Source of the DNA: Littorina saxatilis
Lineage: Eukaryota; Mollusca; Gastropoda; Littorinimorpha; Littorinidae
DNA length: 64,000 nucleotides
Reading direction: 5' to 3'
Assembly (NCBI RefSeq): GCF_037325665.1
Contig: NC_090261.1
Coordinates: 60,968,992-61,032,991, forward strand
The notes beneath the pieces are model-generated. The model was not told the DNA's origin, did no database searches, and was given only the letters and a program-made list of their open reading frames with translations. Below, one piece after another: positions 20,641-32,096 of this stretch (position 1 is its first letter; the number at the start of each line of letters is the position of its first letter). The position numbers and the translations under genes are program-made.

Positions 20641-21300
20641 ACAAGAAAAGCAAACGCTTATACGACTCACCGACGTAATGAGTAATATCAATCAGACATA
20701 CATTTTCTGCTCAAATTATCTTATCAAACGTTGAAAATGGTGATATACTCATTCTAATCGACCCAAACTCGATCCCATTGCGATCTTGAAGTTTGTCCAG
20801 AATCAACCAAATATAGAGGTCTTCAAACCTTGGTAGTATGTGAAGTTCGAAAGATTCCCATCAAAAATGAAGAAAATGAGAATTGTACGGTTTTTGACCC
20901 CACTGTGACCTAAATTGTTGTTGTTGGTCAACAGATTTGAGTCCTGCCTAGGGATCATCACACTCAAAGTTTAAATGCTGTAGCTAAAAAACATTGGAAA
21001 AAATAATCATTTCCCATTTTAAAACCCAAACTCGACCTTGCTGTGACTTTGACTTTGTACATGGGTCAACCTGACTTGGATCATGTCAAGAGGTCATCCA
21101 AACCGATAAGTGTACACATTTTCAGAGACAACTTGACCTGAGCATTAAGTTTTTTGTTTTTTTGTTCGAACGGACGGACGGACGGACGGACGGACGGACG
21201 GACGGACGCCCATACAGACGAACTCTGCTCCTTTAATACTAAGACACAGATTACTCAGGTGAGCCCCAAAATATTAAGTTCGCTCACCGGCTTCACACTG
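20641..21300 (-). mobile_element. HINE-3 element with (GGAC)n tract
   Basis: The left end is ACAAGAAAAGCAAACGCTTA followed by TACGACTCAC. The right part holds an uninterrupted (GGAC)n run (21171-21205) and then CAGGTGAGCC. It is built like the better kept copy at 32097-32936. Several TGACCT/AGGTCA-like half-sites are scattered inside. The right end is uncertain. It lies in G1 intron 1, together with a (CT)n microsatellite at 21345-21394. Confidence 0.65.
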
Positions 21301-21340
21301 ACACACACCCACCTAAACACACACGCACGCCCCCCCCCCT

Positions 21341-21396
<56 letters not shown>

Positions 21397-22057
21397 CTAA
21401 AGCTTATGTCAAACACAAAATAAACTAAATTCGTATTCGTATTCTCTTGTAAATCTCGTGCTTCTCTGCGGCTACCGCTCGCGTCATACCGGGTGTCATT
21501 CTTGATTTGAAAACTTTATCCTGGACAGATCAGTGACCGTGGAGTTGTCCTGGTGGTTGGCTCTATCTCAACAGGGAACAGTTGGGGTTTGTTTATTTGT
21601 TTTATATATATGTTTTACTTTTTATTAGTATACGTTTTTTTTTTTAGTAACGCCACTCAGCAAAGGGTGCATTGTTTACGGCAAAAAAAGATACCCTACA
21701 AAGCAAGTTCTGGACAGAAGCCCGCTGTAATGCGGGACACAAAAGTTATCTCCCTTGGTTTATGCGCATGCGCGTACAATGATACCGTGCTCACGTGAGA
21801 CCACCCGAGATTACAACCTGTCCCGTCCATGCCGTCAGTCTTTCTCGATGCACGAGCGGGGAGGCGGGATGGTATTGCCTTAATCTCAGGTGGATATATT
21901 ACATTTTCAGAAACAGTAATTTTACTAGGATTTTTTTAAATTTCTTTAGTATAGCCCACCTGTTTTAAGTTCACGTGCCATATCAATAAGCAATACGTAA
22001 GTCAAAGTGAGCCCCTCTCTAACAGGTTTGACACAATGGAAACACAAGTCTACATAC

Positions 22058-22231
22058 TTGAGATGCAACAAGCCGATAGAAGCAGGGCTCTCGTAGCTCA
22101 GGGCTTCCCAAGAATCTCTGAGCACGACTTTAGTCGTTGTGCTCAGTGGTTTTCTGTTAGTCAGTATCAAGCTTTGCAGTTCCGTTTCGATCTCCTTCTC
22201 GTCGACTGATTTCTCCGCAAGCATCGCCACC
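22058..22231 (-). CDS. Globin G1, exon 1 of the globin domain (helices A-B)
   Basis: This gene encodes a divergent intracellular globin: O2 or NO binding or haem redox chemistry is the family role, and the substrate cannot be told from sequence. The exon follows a TTTAATCAG acceptor and ends at a GTATGT donor, entry phase 2 and exit phase 2. It reads VAMLAEKSVDEKEIETEL, then STTTKVVLRDSWEALS with the A-helix Trp, then SIGLLHL. With exons 2 (20111-20336) and 3 (9837-10007) it gives about 190 residues, with both haem histidines. Intron phases 2 and 0 match those of classical globin genes. Because the exon enters at phase 2, an upstream coding exon must exist; I could not identify it (see 25672-26121). 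The paralogue G2 has identical phases. Confidence 0.85.
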
Positions 22232-23329
22232 CTGATTAAAGAAACAAAATAGCCAAAAATAAGAAGAAACATGTAACGTGATTAACGACTTTGACATTGT
22301 CAGATTTGTTCCCTTCTGACAACTTAAAAACGTGCTCTTCCCGCAGGACATGCATGTCTATTTTTGTGAAATAAGCATACCGTTTCGTGAATTAAGCAGC
22401 TTATTTCAAGAGAATTTGAGAATGAGACAAAAGCGTCAAAAACTTGTCAAGCTTTAGGAGACAAGGGTGCATCTGGTTCCGTTTGACGACGGAAACCGTT
22501 TTCTGGTGATCGGCAGAAACGGAAATTCCGTTTTTCAAATATGAAGTGGGTGTTCCAAACTTGCAGTATTCACGCCGGTATCTCCGCTGCACACCGAAAA
22601 TAGCCGAGGCACGAGAGGCGAGTTTCTGCACTAAATCTTCTCTGTTTTCTCCAAAATGACATATCATCACGTAACTGGCATGTGTACTTCGACCTAAGGT
22701 GTTATAGTATCCCATCATCGATTTTATTCTTTTCCTCGATTCAATTGTGAACTCTGAGCTTCGATTATTTATGCTTTTCCAGTGAATTATGTGCAAATTC
22801 TGACTTTCCAAAGTTATTACGGAAAATCAAGCTTATTAAACAAGCTGCAGATAATTGGAATGTAATTATTGGTTATTTGTTGACATCTGGCTCAAGTGGC
22901 GTCTACTAACTTCACGCGGTTGAATCATATTTGTTGAATCTCTACCGTCACTGAACGATTTTGTTGCTGCGCACCGGGGTCATGTCTCTATTTTGAGGGC
23001 TGCGCACACTTATGTGATGCGCACCGGGGCCAGTAAAGTATGTATACATTCGGACCTTCCACAGTTATTACGGAAAATCAAGCTTATCAAACAAGCTGCA
23101 GATAATTGGAATGTAATTATTGGTTGTTTGTTGACATCTGGCTCAAGTGGTGTAATATAAATTCATGCGGTTGAGTCATATTTCTTGAATCTCTAGCGTC
23201 ATTGAACGATTTTGTTGCCGCGCACCGGGCTATGTCTCTGTTTTGAGGGCTGTATACTGACCTGGGCACTAATTTGCTGCGCATCTGGGCCAGTACTACA
23301 GTGAATAAAGTATTGTCCGTCTCAGCCAC

Positions 23330-23340
23330 ACACACACGCG

Positions 23341-23379
<39 letters not shown>

Positions 23380-23420
23380 CACACACTCACACACACACAA
23401 ACACACAAACACACACAAGA
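23330..23420. repeat. (AC)n microsatellite
   Basis: Interrupted AC repeats directly before the zinc-finger fragment. Confidence 0.9.
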
Positions 23421-23485
23421 AAGGTAATGACGCTGACGTTCGTTCGTTTTGTCCTTTTTAAGAGTGGGTTTGTTCTGCTTTGCAG

Positions 23486-23740
23486 GTGAACAAATGGATC
23501 AGTTTAGATGTTACTACTGCAAATTCAAATTTCGAGAGTTCAAGGACGTTATTGGACACAGTGTCGATGTGCATTCGAATGAACAATTGAAGAAGATTCG
23601 TTTTTTTGTCGCTGAATGAAGTGACTGGAAAGAATACCTATTCGAGGGCTGTTCCATTATTATTTAGAATCCAGGCTCCTGGCAATATGGCGTTAAATAC
23701 AAAATCATGCCGTCAAAGAATAGACTATCGTGAGGCTTGA
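23486..23740 (+). pseudogene. C2H2 zinc-finger gene fragment, one frame interruption
   Basis: Following a TTTGCAG acceptor-like site, the plus strand reads MDQFRCYYCKFKFREF and then GHSVDVHSNEQLKK, a CxxC...HxxxxH finger. After a run of seven T the open frame changes once, and a second frame (EVTGKNTYSRAVPLL) continues to a stop at 23738-23740. The finger resembles repetitive uncharacterised C2H2 genes I recall from molluscs. No neighbouring exons could be identified. Confidence 0.5.
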
Positions 23741-25194
23741 CACAAAAAATGAAGTTCCAGAGTTATGTCGTTTTCATATGGTCGACTCAGGAAGATACTC
23801 GCCGCGCTATGTATGCGTCGTGAAGCTTAAATTCGCGATTTCGGAGCCATAACTTACAATAACTACAAAATAAGGTTAAAAGAGACCGATTTGCATGAAA
23901 GTGTGATGAAATGTTTTAGGATGAACCGTGGTGTAAAACTGGTACAGCAATTTCAAACCGGGTAGACGGAGCCTCGAAAATCATACCCACCCTAGTCTAC
24001 TTATTTCATCCGTTATTCTCGGAAACATTGGCGCCGAAGAACATATAATAAGAGAAGATCCCTGAAATATAATCAGGGAGATGCAATATGTTATTGGCAT
24101 TTAAAGCTCTGCATTTGAAAAGATCTTACACAAATATGTAATGTCCATAAAGTGATTTGGCGGTTGGGTACCACATGAACCCAGTGACAAGAAAAAGAGG
24201 GGTAGGGCAGAGTGTTGCCTGACAATACTTGAACAAATCAGCAATGGCTTGTCCAAATCAACATAGAATATCGTCAGTGGTGACGAAACTTGGGTTAATA
24301 AGTTCCACTCTGAAACCAAACAACTGTCGTCTGTTCGGGTGTTTAACCAGGTGACCCAACCCCTGCCGAGTTCAAATAACAAGACGCCCTAAAATTGTGT
24401 TGCACTTTTTGTCGATAGATCAAGGCATTTAAATACTGTGACTCTTGAGGACAGGCATACAGTAACGTCTGACTGCTGTGTCCACCACTAATGGTCGAAA
24501 ATATTCGAGGCTTGGCACAAACACCGTCCAAGCTGACAAACAAACAAAGATCCTCAAGTACGATCACAACCGAAAACAGTATGCTACACACTTTGAAGGA
24601 GCATAATAACACGTTTATTACTGGCCGCGGTGCGCAGCATCAATTGCACAAATAGTGCCCCGGTGCGCAGCCCACAGTGGCCCCGGTGCGCAGCAACAAA
24701 TTCGTTAAGTGACTGTAGAGATTCAACAAATATGATTCAACCGCGTGAATTTAGATGACACCACTTGAGCCAGATGTCAATAGATAACCAATAATTACAT
24801 TCCAATTCTCTGCAGCTTGTTTGATAAGCTTAATTTTCCGTAATAATTGTGGAAAGTCAATATTGACACATAATTCACTTAAAAAGCATAAACAATCGAA
24901 GCTCAGAGTTCAGAATTGAATCGAGGGAAAGAATAAAACCGATGATGGGATGCTATAACACCTTAGGTCGAAGTACAAACGCCAGTTACGTGAAGATATG
25001 TCATTTTGGAGAAAACAGAGAAGATTTAGTGCAGAAACTCGCCTCTCGTGGCTCGGCCCCGGTGCGCAGCAAGTGGCCCCGGCTTTTTTCGGGTGCAGCG
25101 GAGGTACCGGCGTGGTATTGTCATGTGAGTAGCATATCTTAGCATTTATGATTTTCTTTTGTTGATTGATTCCTAAACTTTAACAGTACGCTTT

Positions 25195-25325
25195 TACAGA
25201 ATGCCTTCTGTTGCTTTTACAAAATGCCTTGTTGCTTTTACAGAATGCCTTCTGTTGCTATTACAAAATGCCTTGTTGCTTTTACAGAATGCCTTGTTGT
25301 CTCTACAGAATGCCTTCTGTTGCTT
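25195..25325. repeat. Short tandem repeat, about 24-26 bp unit
   Basis: Five to six units of TTTTACAGAATGCCTTCTG / TTGCTTTTACAAAATGCC. Each unit holds a TTTTACAG, which looks like a splice acceptor on the plus strand, but no exon follows. Confidence 0.85.
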
Positions 25326-25671
25326 TCATTTATTTTTTATTTCAATCTATGAATTGCCCCTGAACCCCAACAGGGTCCTGTCGGCCCAGGACCCAATTTT
25401 CAGTTTTTGGAAATTTTCTCATATATGCACGCTTAATTGAGGATACATTTTGCTTCTTTCACGAATAAGGCAACTTAACTGCAAATTCCCTTGCTTGGAC
25501 ATTGTGTTGCAAGAACCACACAACGTGGCCATGCATCTGTTCTATAACAAATTTCTAAATTTTTGTGGCGCGACATCCAAAGCTACGAGGGAATCTCATG
25601 AGACAGACTCGCAGCTTTGTCGTAGCTCTTTTCTAAGACTCAGCCGGCCGTGACGTCTGACTGTGCAAATC

Positions 25672-26121
25672 TCAGGAAGATCGCAGCGTGTAACTGCCCC
25701 AATACTCCATGCATAGTCTTCCTACCAACCGTTCGACACTGATTTTTCGGCAGTTGGGACTCGCAGCAGGTTGCAAGGTGCGACTGTGTAAAGACGCAGA
25801 GCGTCGGCGACTGCCTCGGAGGGTCCACGTGAAGCCCGTCTCCGACGGAGCGATGCTGCTTGATCTTGACCGCCACATTGACGAGCGGCCAGCCAAGGAG
25901 TTGTTGCTTCGGGCTTGCTGGACCCCTGTGTCGGGTGAAGCCGCTGCGCCGGTTGATTCCGCTTGATGTGGTTTCCCCAGAGAATCCAGTCTCCTATAAT
26001 GAGGTTCTTGTATAACCGGCCAGGATCTGCTTTTTTCCGGGTTCAATAAAGACCGATTGGGGCTGGTGCTGGTGCCTGGCGTCGCTTCAGGGAACGCGCA
26101 AGGCAACCCCAACTCATCCAC
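25672..26121 (-). CDS. Unassigned Ser/Arg-rich open frame, possible 5' exon of globin G1
   Basis: A 149-codon minus-strand frame beginning MDELGLPCAFPEATPGTS with a Ser/Arg-rich middle (MWRSRSSSIAPSE, RGSRRRSASLHSR). It lies in a locally GC-rich stretch, 3.4 kb upstream of the G1 globin-domain exon and on the same strand. I recognise no domain. G1 needs an upstream exon ending in phase 2, but I found no convincing donor in that phase here, so the link is unproven. An overlapping plus-strand frame (25709-25966) is also open, which weakens the case for coding. Confidence 0.3.
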   Translation of the reverse strand: MDELGLPCAFPEATPGTSTSPNRSLLNPEKSRSWPVIQEPHYRRLDSLGKPHQAESTGAAASPDTGVQQARSNNSLAGRSSMWRSRSSSIAPSETGFTWTLRGSRRRSASLHSRTLQPAASPNCRKISVERLVGRLCMEYWGSYTLRSS

Positions 26122-26281
26122 TGCAATGCCCGATGGCGAATCAAAGAGTTACAATGTTCTAGTAAATCTGTCCGTTACAAAGTTGTTGCTTGGGTTTATT
26201 TCTTTGAACCAACTTGCACACTTGGCAATGAACGTTTTGGCAATTTCAATGCTGAAGTTTTGTGGACAGTCCTTAGCTTCT

Positions 26282-26354
26282 CCCCCCCCCCCCCTCCCCT
26301 CCCCTTCCCCGTTTTCCTTTTTGTTTAACTCCGCCCCCCCCCCCCCCCCCCCCC
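26282..26354 (+). repeat. Poly-C tracts
   Basis: Two C-runs separated by a pyrimidine-rich stretch. After them, 26428-26480 (GGGAAATAACTCTGTT) resembles one end of the MITE at 34429-34641. Confidence 0.85.
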
Positions 26355-26638
26355 GCCTCGTAAATGAGGGTGCTTAGTTTCACTCTGTTTGTTTGACAGT
26401 CTGTTTGTTGGCCAATAGACGATGTTGGGAAATAACTCTGTTAAGATTTTCATGCGTTGTGGCAGAGTAAGAGCCCCTGACATAGAGGCAAGCACACACC
26501 AATGATGCAAGTCAACAACACGTACTGTCTCAAACCATTCTTCCCGAGGTTCGGTTGATGGAATACAAGCAAACGTGATGCTGCGTCACAAAATACTACA
26601 AGGCTGACGGTTTGACAGACCTCTATTTTCTTAAATGC

Positions 26639-26639
<1 letters not shown>

Positions 26640-26723
<84 letters not shown>

Positions 26724-26949
26724 GAGAGAGAGAGTGAGAGAGAGAGAGTGAGAGACAGACAGACAGACAGACAGAGACAGACACAGACAGACAGACAGAC
26801 AGAGAAACAGACAGACAGACAGACAGAGATAATGACAATTCTCGGCTAAGAGAGAGACAGACAGAGAGACAGACAGACAGACAGAGAGAGACAGACAGAC
26901 AGAGAGAAACACAGACAGAGAGAGAAAAAACCCAGACTGACAGACATTG

Positions 26950-27009
<60 letters not shown>

Positions 27010-27025
27010 TGGCGAGAGAGAGAGG
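26640..27025. repeat. (GA)n / (CAGA)n microsatellite block
   Basis: Nearly 390 bp of GA repeats with CAGACAGA interludes. Ser/Leu-rich frames on the minus strand are artefacts. No gene is seen from 27026 to 28050; short unrecognised frames there (for example 27470-27751, minus) lack any motif I know. Confidence 0.95.
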
Positions 27026-28061
27026 AAAGAGAGAATCATAATACTTTACCTTTTGTTTCCAGAATGATGGGATTGTTGGCCTTACGTTTAGAGGGATAAC
27101 ATGGTTTACCAGGTCTACAACCCATAGGTGGTAGTATAGATTGTTAGTCCTGGATGTTCGTCCATCACCCCTCACACGTTGTTTTTTTTGCAATTCACTG
27201 ATCCATAAACAACAGCTCACAGTACAGAAGCCACGTTATCTGAGCCTACGTGTTGAACACTTATTGTGTATTTTCTTCAAGCATCTTGTGTAATATTTTC
27301 AATGATTTTCGTTTGTGACAGGAAATTTCGATTTGAAATCCACATTCGAGAAAAATGCTTTCGAATGAGGAAGTCACTTTGGGTTTTTTCGAATACGGAA
27401 ATGACGAAATCATCTTCACGCCGTCACAATGTTGACGTTATTCTTCTCTTTTTTTTCATGAACGTCATTTTATTTTGTTTGATCACCAAGTCCCGTCAGC
27501 CCCATAATAATGGAAGGGCGCTGGTTCTGAGCGAGGCTTAGTTCTTGAGATAGGTGTGACCACATGACGTCAATTATACTTTCGTCATCGAAGATCTTTT
27601 GTATTTCAATCAGTGTCATTTCCCAGTTCTGTGCTCTTCGATCGTTTTGACTGACTTGACAAGTTGAGAAAACCAATGACATTTCATTTTTGCGAAGCAA
27701 CTGAATATGAAAAGAAAAGAAAGCGTGCAGAAGTATGTTTGGGTCCTGCAAGACTTTATGACCAACGATTTCTCCCTTGGAAGAAAATGAAGATGTCTGC
27801 TTATCGTCTGCTTTGATGGTAGGGAGATTTTACAGCGCACACGGTAAATTGCAAGTCGTATTGGACAAGAATGTTGTTATTCTTCTTTCTTCGAAGTACC
27901 ATAGATTTGTTCTTGGCCATATTTTCGAGCTGTGCATTGTTATATTATGGGTAAAACATGTTTGAACGCAAATTCGCATAGAAATGTTGATCATTTGCTC
28001 CGGAGCTGCAACGTCGATTTGCCAAAACAAAAAATTCTGGCAGAAACATGCTGGTAGTGTC

Positions 28062-28263
28062 CACGGGAGCTTGTATCCAATCGCCGGTCGATCATTATTT
28101 ACTCCTTATTCCATATATTTAGGCTACTCCTTATTCCATACAGCCTCCTTACTACTACTATTTACTAATTAAATAGTAGTAGTAAGGGTAAGCATGCAGC
28201 AGTAAATAATAAACATGCAGGAGTAAATAATTACCGACCGGTGGTTGGATACAAGCTCCTGTG
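28062..28263. mobile_element. hAT-type MITE, 202 bp
   Basis: Inverted ends CACGGGAGCTTGTATCCAA and TTGGATACAAGCTCCTGTG are flanked by the 8-bp direct repeat GTAGTGTC (28054-28061 and 28264-28271). An 8-bp duplication with CA-ending inverted repeats fits the hAT superfamily. The inner part is also self-complementary (ACTACTACTATTTA / TAAATAGTAGTAGT). Confidence 0.85.
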
Positions 28264-28327
28264 GTAGTGTCATATTTTTTAAATGGGTGTGGAAGAACTG
28301 CTCATAATTAACATAGCACTCCGGCAC

Positions 28328-28453
28328 TGTTCTTTTTTTCGTCACACCCAAACCCGTTATTTGTTTTGGGCGACGCAGCATTATAATCGGTCTTGCTTCG
28401 CCCACAATTAATGCTGTGTCGCCCAAAACAAATGTGACGAAAAAAAGAACGGC
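28328..28453. repeat. Foldback sequence, about 126 bp
   Basis: GTTCTTTTTTTCGTCACA and TTTGTTTTGGGCGACGCAGC are repeated inverted at the right side (CGCCCAAAACAAA, TGTGACGAAAAAAAGAAC), with a short loop near TCGGTCTTGCTTCG. Small non-autonomous element or hairpin; no duplication of the target is evident. Confidence 0.7.
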
Positions 28454-28732
28454 TTTGTGGCAGGCGGAAGGAAAAATCAGCCAGATAAGTTTTCGTTATT
28501 GTTTGTCTGTTCACTTAAAAGACCGTTGGGTCGAAATATCTGTGAATGTAGGGGAAGGGCTCCTAATATGGACCGGCTCCTAATATGGACCACCTCTTGA
28601 TCTGACAAACTAACGGCGCTAGAGCGCTAAAAACAATTTCATTCGCTGTATTCACCCTCTCTGGATAACTTGCACATGTCAAAACAGTTGCAGAAACACA
28701 AATCTCAAAACCGTTAGGCTTTTTCTCTTTTT

Positions 28733-28800
28733 TATATTTAGTCAAGTTTTGACTAAATATTTTAACATCGAGGGGGAATCGAAACGAGGGTCGTGGTGTA

Positions 28801-28880
<80 letters not shown>

Positions 28881-29636
28881 GATTCAGACTAAACTACTGG
28901 ACCGATCTTTATGAAATTTGACATGAGAGTTCCTGGGTATGAAATCCCCGAACGTTTTTTTCATTTTTTTGATAAATGTCTTTGATGACGTCATATCCGG
29001 CTTTTCGTGAAAGTTGAGGCGGCACTGTCACGCCCTCATTTTTCAACCAAATTGGTTCAAATTTTGGTCAAGTAATCTTCGACGAAGCCCGGGGTTCGGT
29101 ATTGCATTTCAGCTTGGTGGCTTAAAAATTAATTAATGACTTTGGTCATTAAAAATCGGAAAATTGTAAAAAAAAATAAAAATTTATAAAACGATCCAAA
29201 TTTACGTTTATCTTATTCTCCATCATTTGCTGATTCCAAAAACATATAAATATGTTATATTCGGATTAAAAACAAGCTCTGAAAATTAAATATATAAAAA
29301 TTATTATCAAATTTTTTTTCGAAATCAATTTAAAAACACTTTCATCTTATTCCTTGTCGGTTCCTGATTCCAAAAATATAAAGATATGATATGTTTGGAT
29401 TAAAAACACGCTCAGAAAGTTAAAACGAAGAGAGGTACAGAAAAGCGTGCTATCCTTCTCAGCGCAACGAATACCCCGCTCTTCTTGTCAATTCCACGGG
29501 CACTGCCTTTGCCACGGGCGGTGGAGTGACGATGCTACGAGTATACGGTCTTGCTGCGTTGCGTTGCGTTCAGTTTCATTCTGTGAGTTCGACAGCTACT
29601 TGACTAAATATTGTATTTTCGCCTTACGCGACTTGT
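28733..29636 (+). mobile_element. HINE-1 copy e
   Basis: Full length from TATATTTAGTCAAG to CGCGACTTGT, inserted in the T-run of MITE M2 (TCTCTTTTTTTCACTTTTGG in M4). It holds a long GT microsatellite at its usual place, just before TAGAGCGATTCAGACTAAAC. Confidence 0.9.
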
Positions 29637-29797
29637 TCACTTTTGGCAGCATTCACTCTAAATTTGCCGCCTAAAACGGACTCGTTTCTGTCCACAGCCA
29701 AGGCTTTTATCACACACAAATTGCAGTATATGATAGCTAAGACTGTATTTGTTAAATTTTAGCAGTGTTAACCCAGAGTTTCCACTGCAAACAAAAA

Positions 29798-30642
29798 ACA
29801 AGTCGCGTAAGGCGAAAATACAATATTTAGTCAAGTAGCTGCCATTTTTCAGCAAGACCGTATACTCGTAGCATCGTCAGTCCACCGCTCATGGGAAAGG
29901 CAGTGAAATTGACAAGAAGAGCGGGGTAGTAGTTACGCTAAGAAGGATAGCACGCTTTTCTGTACCTCTCTTTGTTTTAACTTTCTGAGCGTGTTTTTAA
30001 TCCAAACATATCATATCTATATGTTTTTGGAATCAGGAACCGACAAGGAATAAGATGAAAGTGTTTTTAAATTGATTTGGACCATTTAATTTTGATAATA
30101 ATTTTTATATATTTAATTTTCAGAGCTTGTTTTTAATCCGAATATAACATATTTATATGTTTTTGGAATCAGCAAATGATGGAGAATAAGATAAACGTAA
30201 ATTTGGATCGTTTTATAAATTTTTATTTTTTTTTACAATTTTCCGATTTTTAATGACCAAAGTCATTAATTAATTTTTAAGCCACCAAGCTGAAATGCAA
30301 TACCGAACCCCGGGCTTTGTCGAAGAATACTTGACCAAAATTTGAACCAATTTGGTTGAAAAATGAGGGCGTGACAGTGCCGCCTCAACTTTCACGAAAA
30401 GCCGGATATGACGTCATCAAAGACATTTATCAAAAAAATGAAAAAAACGTATGGGGATTTCATACCCAGGAACTCTCATGTCAAATTTCATAAAGATCGG
30501 TCCAGTAGTTTAGTCTGAATCGCTCTACACACACACACACACAGACACACAGACACACACACACACACACGCACATACACCACGACCCTCGTTTCGATTC
30601 CCCTCGATGTTAAAATATTTAGTCAAAACTTGACTAAATATA
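29798..30642 (-). mobile_element. HINE-1 copy f
   Basis: It runs on the plus strand from ACAAGTCGCG to CTAAATATA. MITE M4 has the empty site CAAACAAAAAATAATAGC, which is exactly restored by removing 29798-30642. There is no target duplication. Confidence 0.9.
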
Positions 30643-30711
30643 ATAATAGCAAAATCTCAAAGTATATGTGAGTCCCCTAATATGGACCACCTTCAACAAA
30701 TCGAAGAAAAT

Positions 30712-31484
30712 ACAAGTCGCGTAAGGCGAAAATACAATATTTAGTCAAGTAGCTGTCGAACTCACAGAATGAAACTGAACGCAATGCCATTTTTCAGCAA
30801 GACCGTATACTCGTAGCATCGTCAGTCCACCGCTCATGGCAAAGGCAGTGAAATTGACAAGAAGAGCGGGGTAGTAGTTGCGCTAAGAAGGATAGCACGC
30901 TTTTCTGTACCTCTCTTTGTTTTAACTTTCTGAGCGTGTTTTTAATCCAAACATATCATATCTATATGTTTTTGGAATCAGGAACCGACAAGGAATAAGA
31001 TGAAAGTGTTTTTAAATTGATTTGGACAATTTAATTTTGATAATAATTTTTATATATTTAATTTTCAGAGCTTGTTTTTAATCCGAATATAACATATTTA
31101 TATGTTTTTGGAATCAGCAAATGATGGAGAATAAAATAAACGTAAATTTGGATCGTTTTATAAATTTTTATTTTTTTTTACAATTTTCAGATTTTTAATG
31201 ACCAAAGTCATTAATTAATTTTTAAGCCACCAAACTGAAATGCAATACCGAAGTCCGGGCTTCGTCGAAGATTACTTGACCAAAATTTCAACCAATTTGG
31301 TTGAAAAATGAGGGCGTGACAGTGCCGCCTCAACTTTCACGAAAAGCCGGATATGACGTCATCAAAGACATTTATCAAAAAAATGAAAAAAACGTTCGGG
31401 GATTTCATACCCAGGAACTCTCATGTCAAATTTCATAAAGATCGGTCCAGTAGTTTAGTCTGAATCGCTCTACACACACACACA

Positions 31485-31534
<50 letters not shown>

Positions 31535-31602
31535 TACACCACGACCCTCGTTTCGATTCCCCCTCGATGTTAAAATATTTAGTCAAAACTTGACTAAATA
31601 TA
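30712..31602 (-). mobile_element. HINE-1 copy g
   Basis: Same orientation as copy f and separated from it by 69 bp of MITE M2. MITE M4 has the empty site GAAGAAAATAAAAGCTAA, exactly restored by removing 30712-31602. Copies f and g look like a pair of long terminal repeats, but the empty sites show two independent insertions. Confidence 0.9.
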
Positions 31603-32096
31603 AAAAGCTAAAAGCTATTTTCATTAATTTATTGAGCTTGCTGAAAATAACCTATAACTAGTCCTCGAGCTTTCCAAAAAATATATCAAATTGTCTTTTT
31701 TTTGTGGAAGTTGATAATTTCACTTATTTTCACTCTGTTTTTGATATGCTTCTTTAGTTTTCTGGTGTGCTTCAAATAATGCTCTCATCAACCCGAAACA
31801 GATAAATCTAAAGCATATTTGAATTAGTCTGACATGCACACTAAGTTGTATCACGTTATTTTGAAGTATAGGGGGCTTTTTACAGTGATTCGTGAAGGCC
31901 GCTTCACTGGTCCATATTAGGAGCCTGGGCGCCTAATATGGACCATTTGTGATTTTTTCTGTATTTAATTTTTGCTGAATGTCTATCAAAGCTATTTCAT
32001 TCTCATTAGGCCTAACGGTTCACCTAAGAGGGAAGGACTACCAAACACAACATGAAACTTCTTCGCAAGAAAACAAGCTAGTTATCAGCAATAAAA

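Larger units (their letters stand above)
22401..25125. repeat. Large inverted repeat module with diverged arms
   Basis: The left arm (about 22600-22990, read inverted) and right arm (about 24640-25060) share GCGCACCGGGGC, the stretch around ATTACATTCCAATT and AACACCTTAGGTCGAAGTAC. The left side also has a direct duplication, 22803-23040 and 23056-23300. Frames in the two arms encode related unrecognised peptides (GENREDLVQKLASR in both). The spacer carries a zinc-finger fragment. This could be a foldback transposon or an inverted gene duplication. Confidence 0.65.

Noticed and set aside
26631-27039. Ser/Leu-rich frames of up to 133 codons
   Set aside because: They are GA-repeat translations.
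29798-31602. A pair of long terminal repeats around a short internal region
   Set aside because: The two HINE-1 copies have separate exact empty sites in MITE M4, so they inserted independently. No LTR-type ends or duplication are present.
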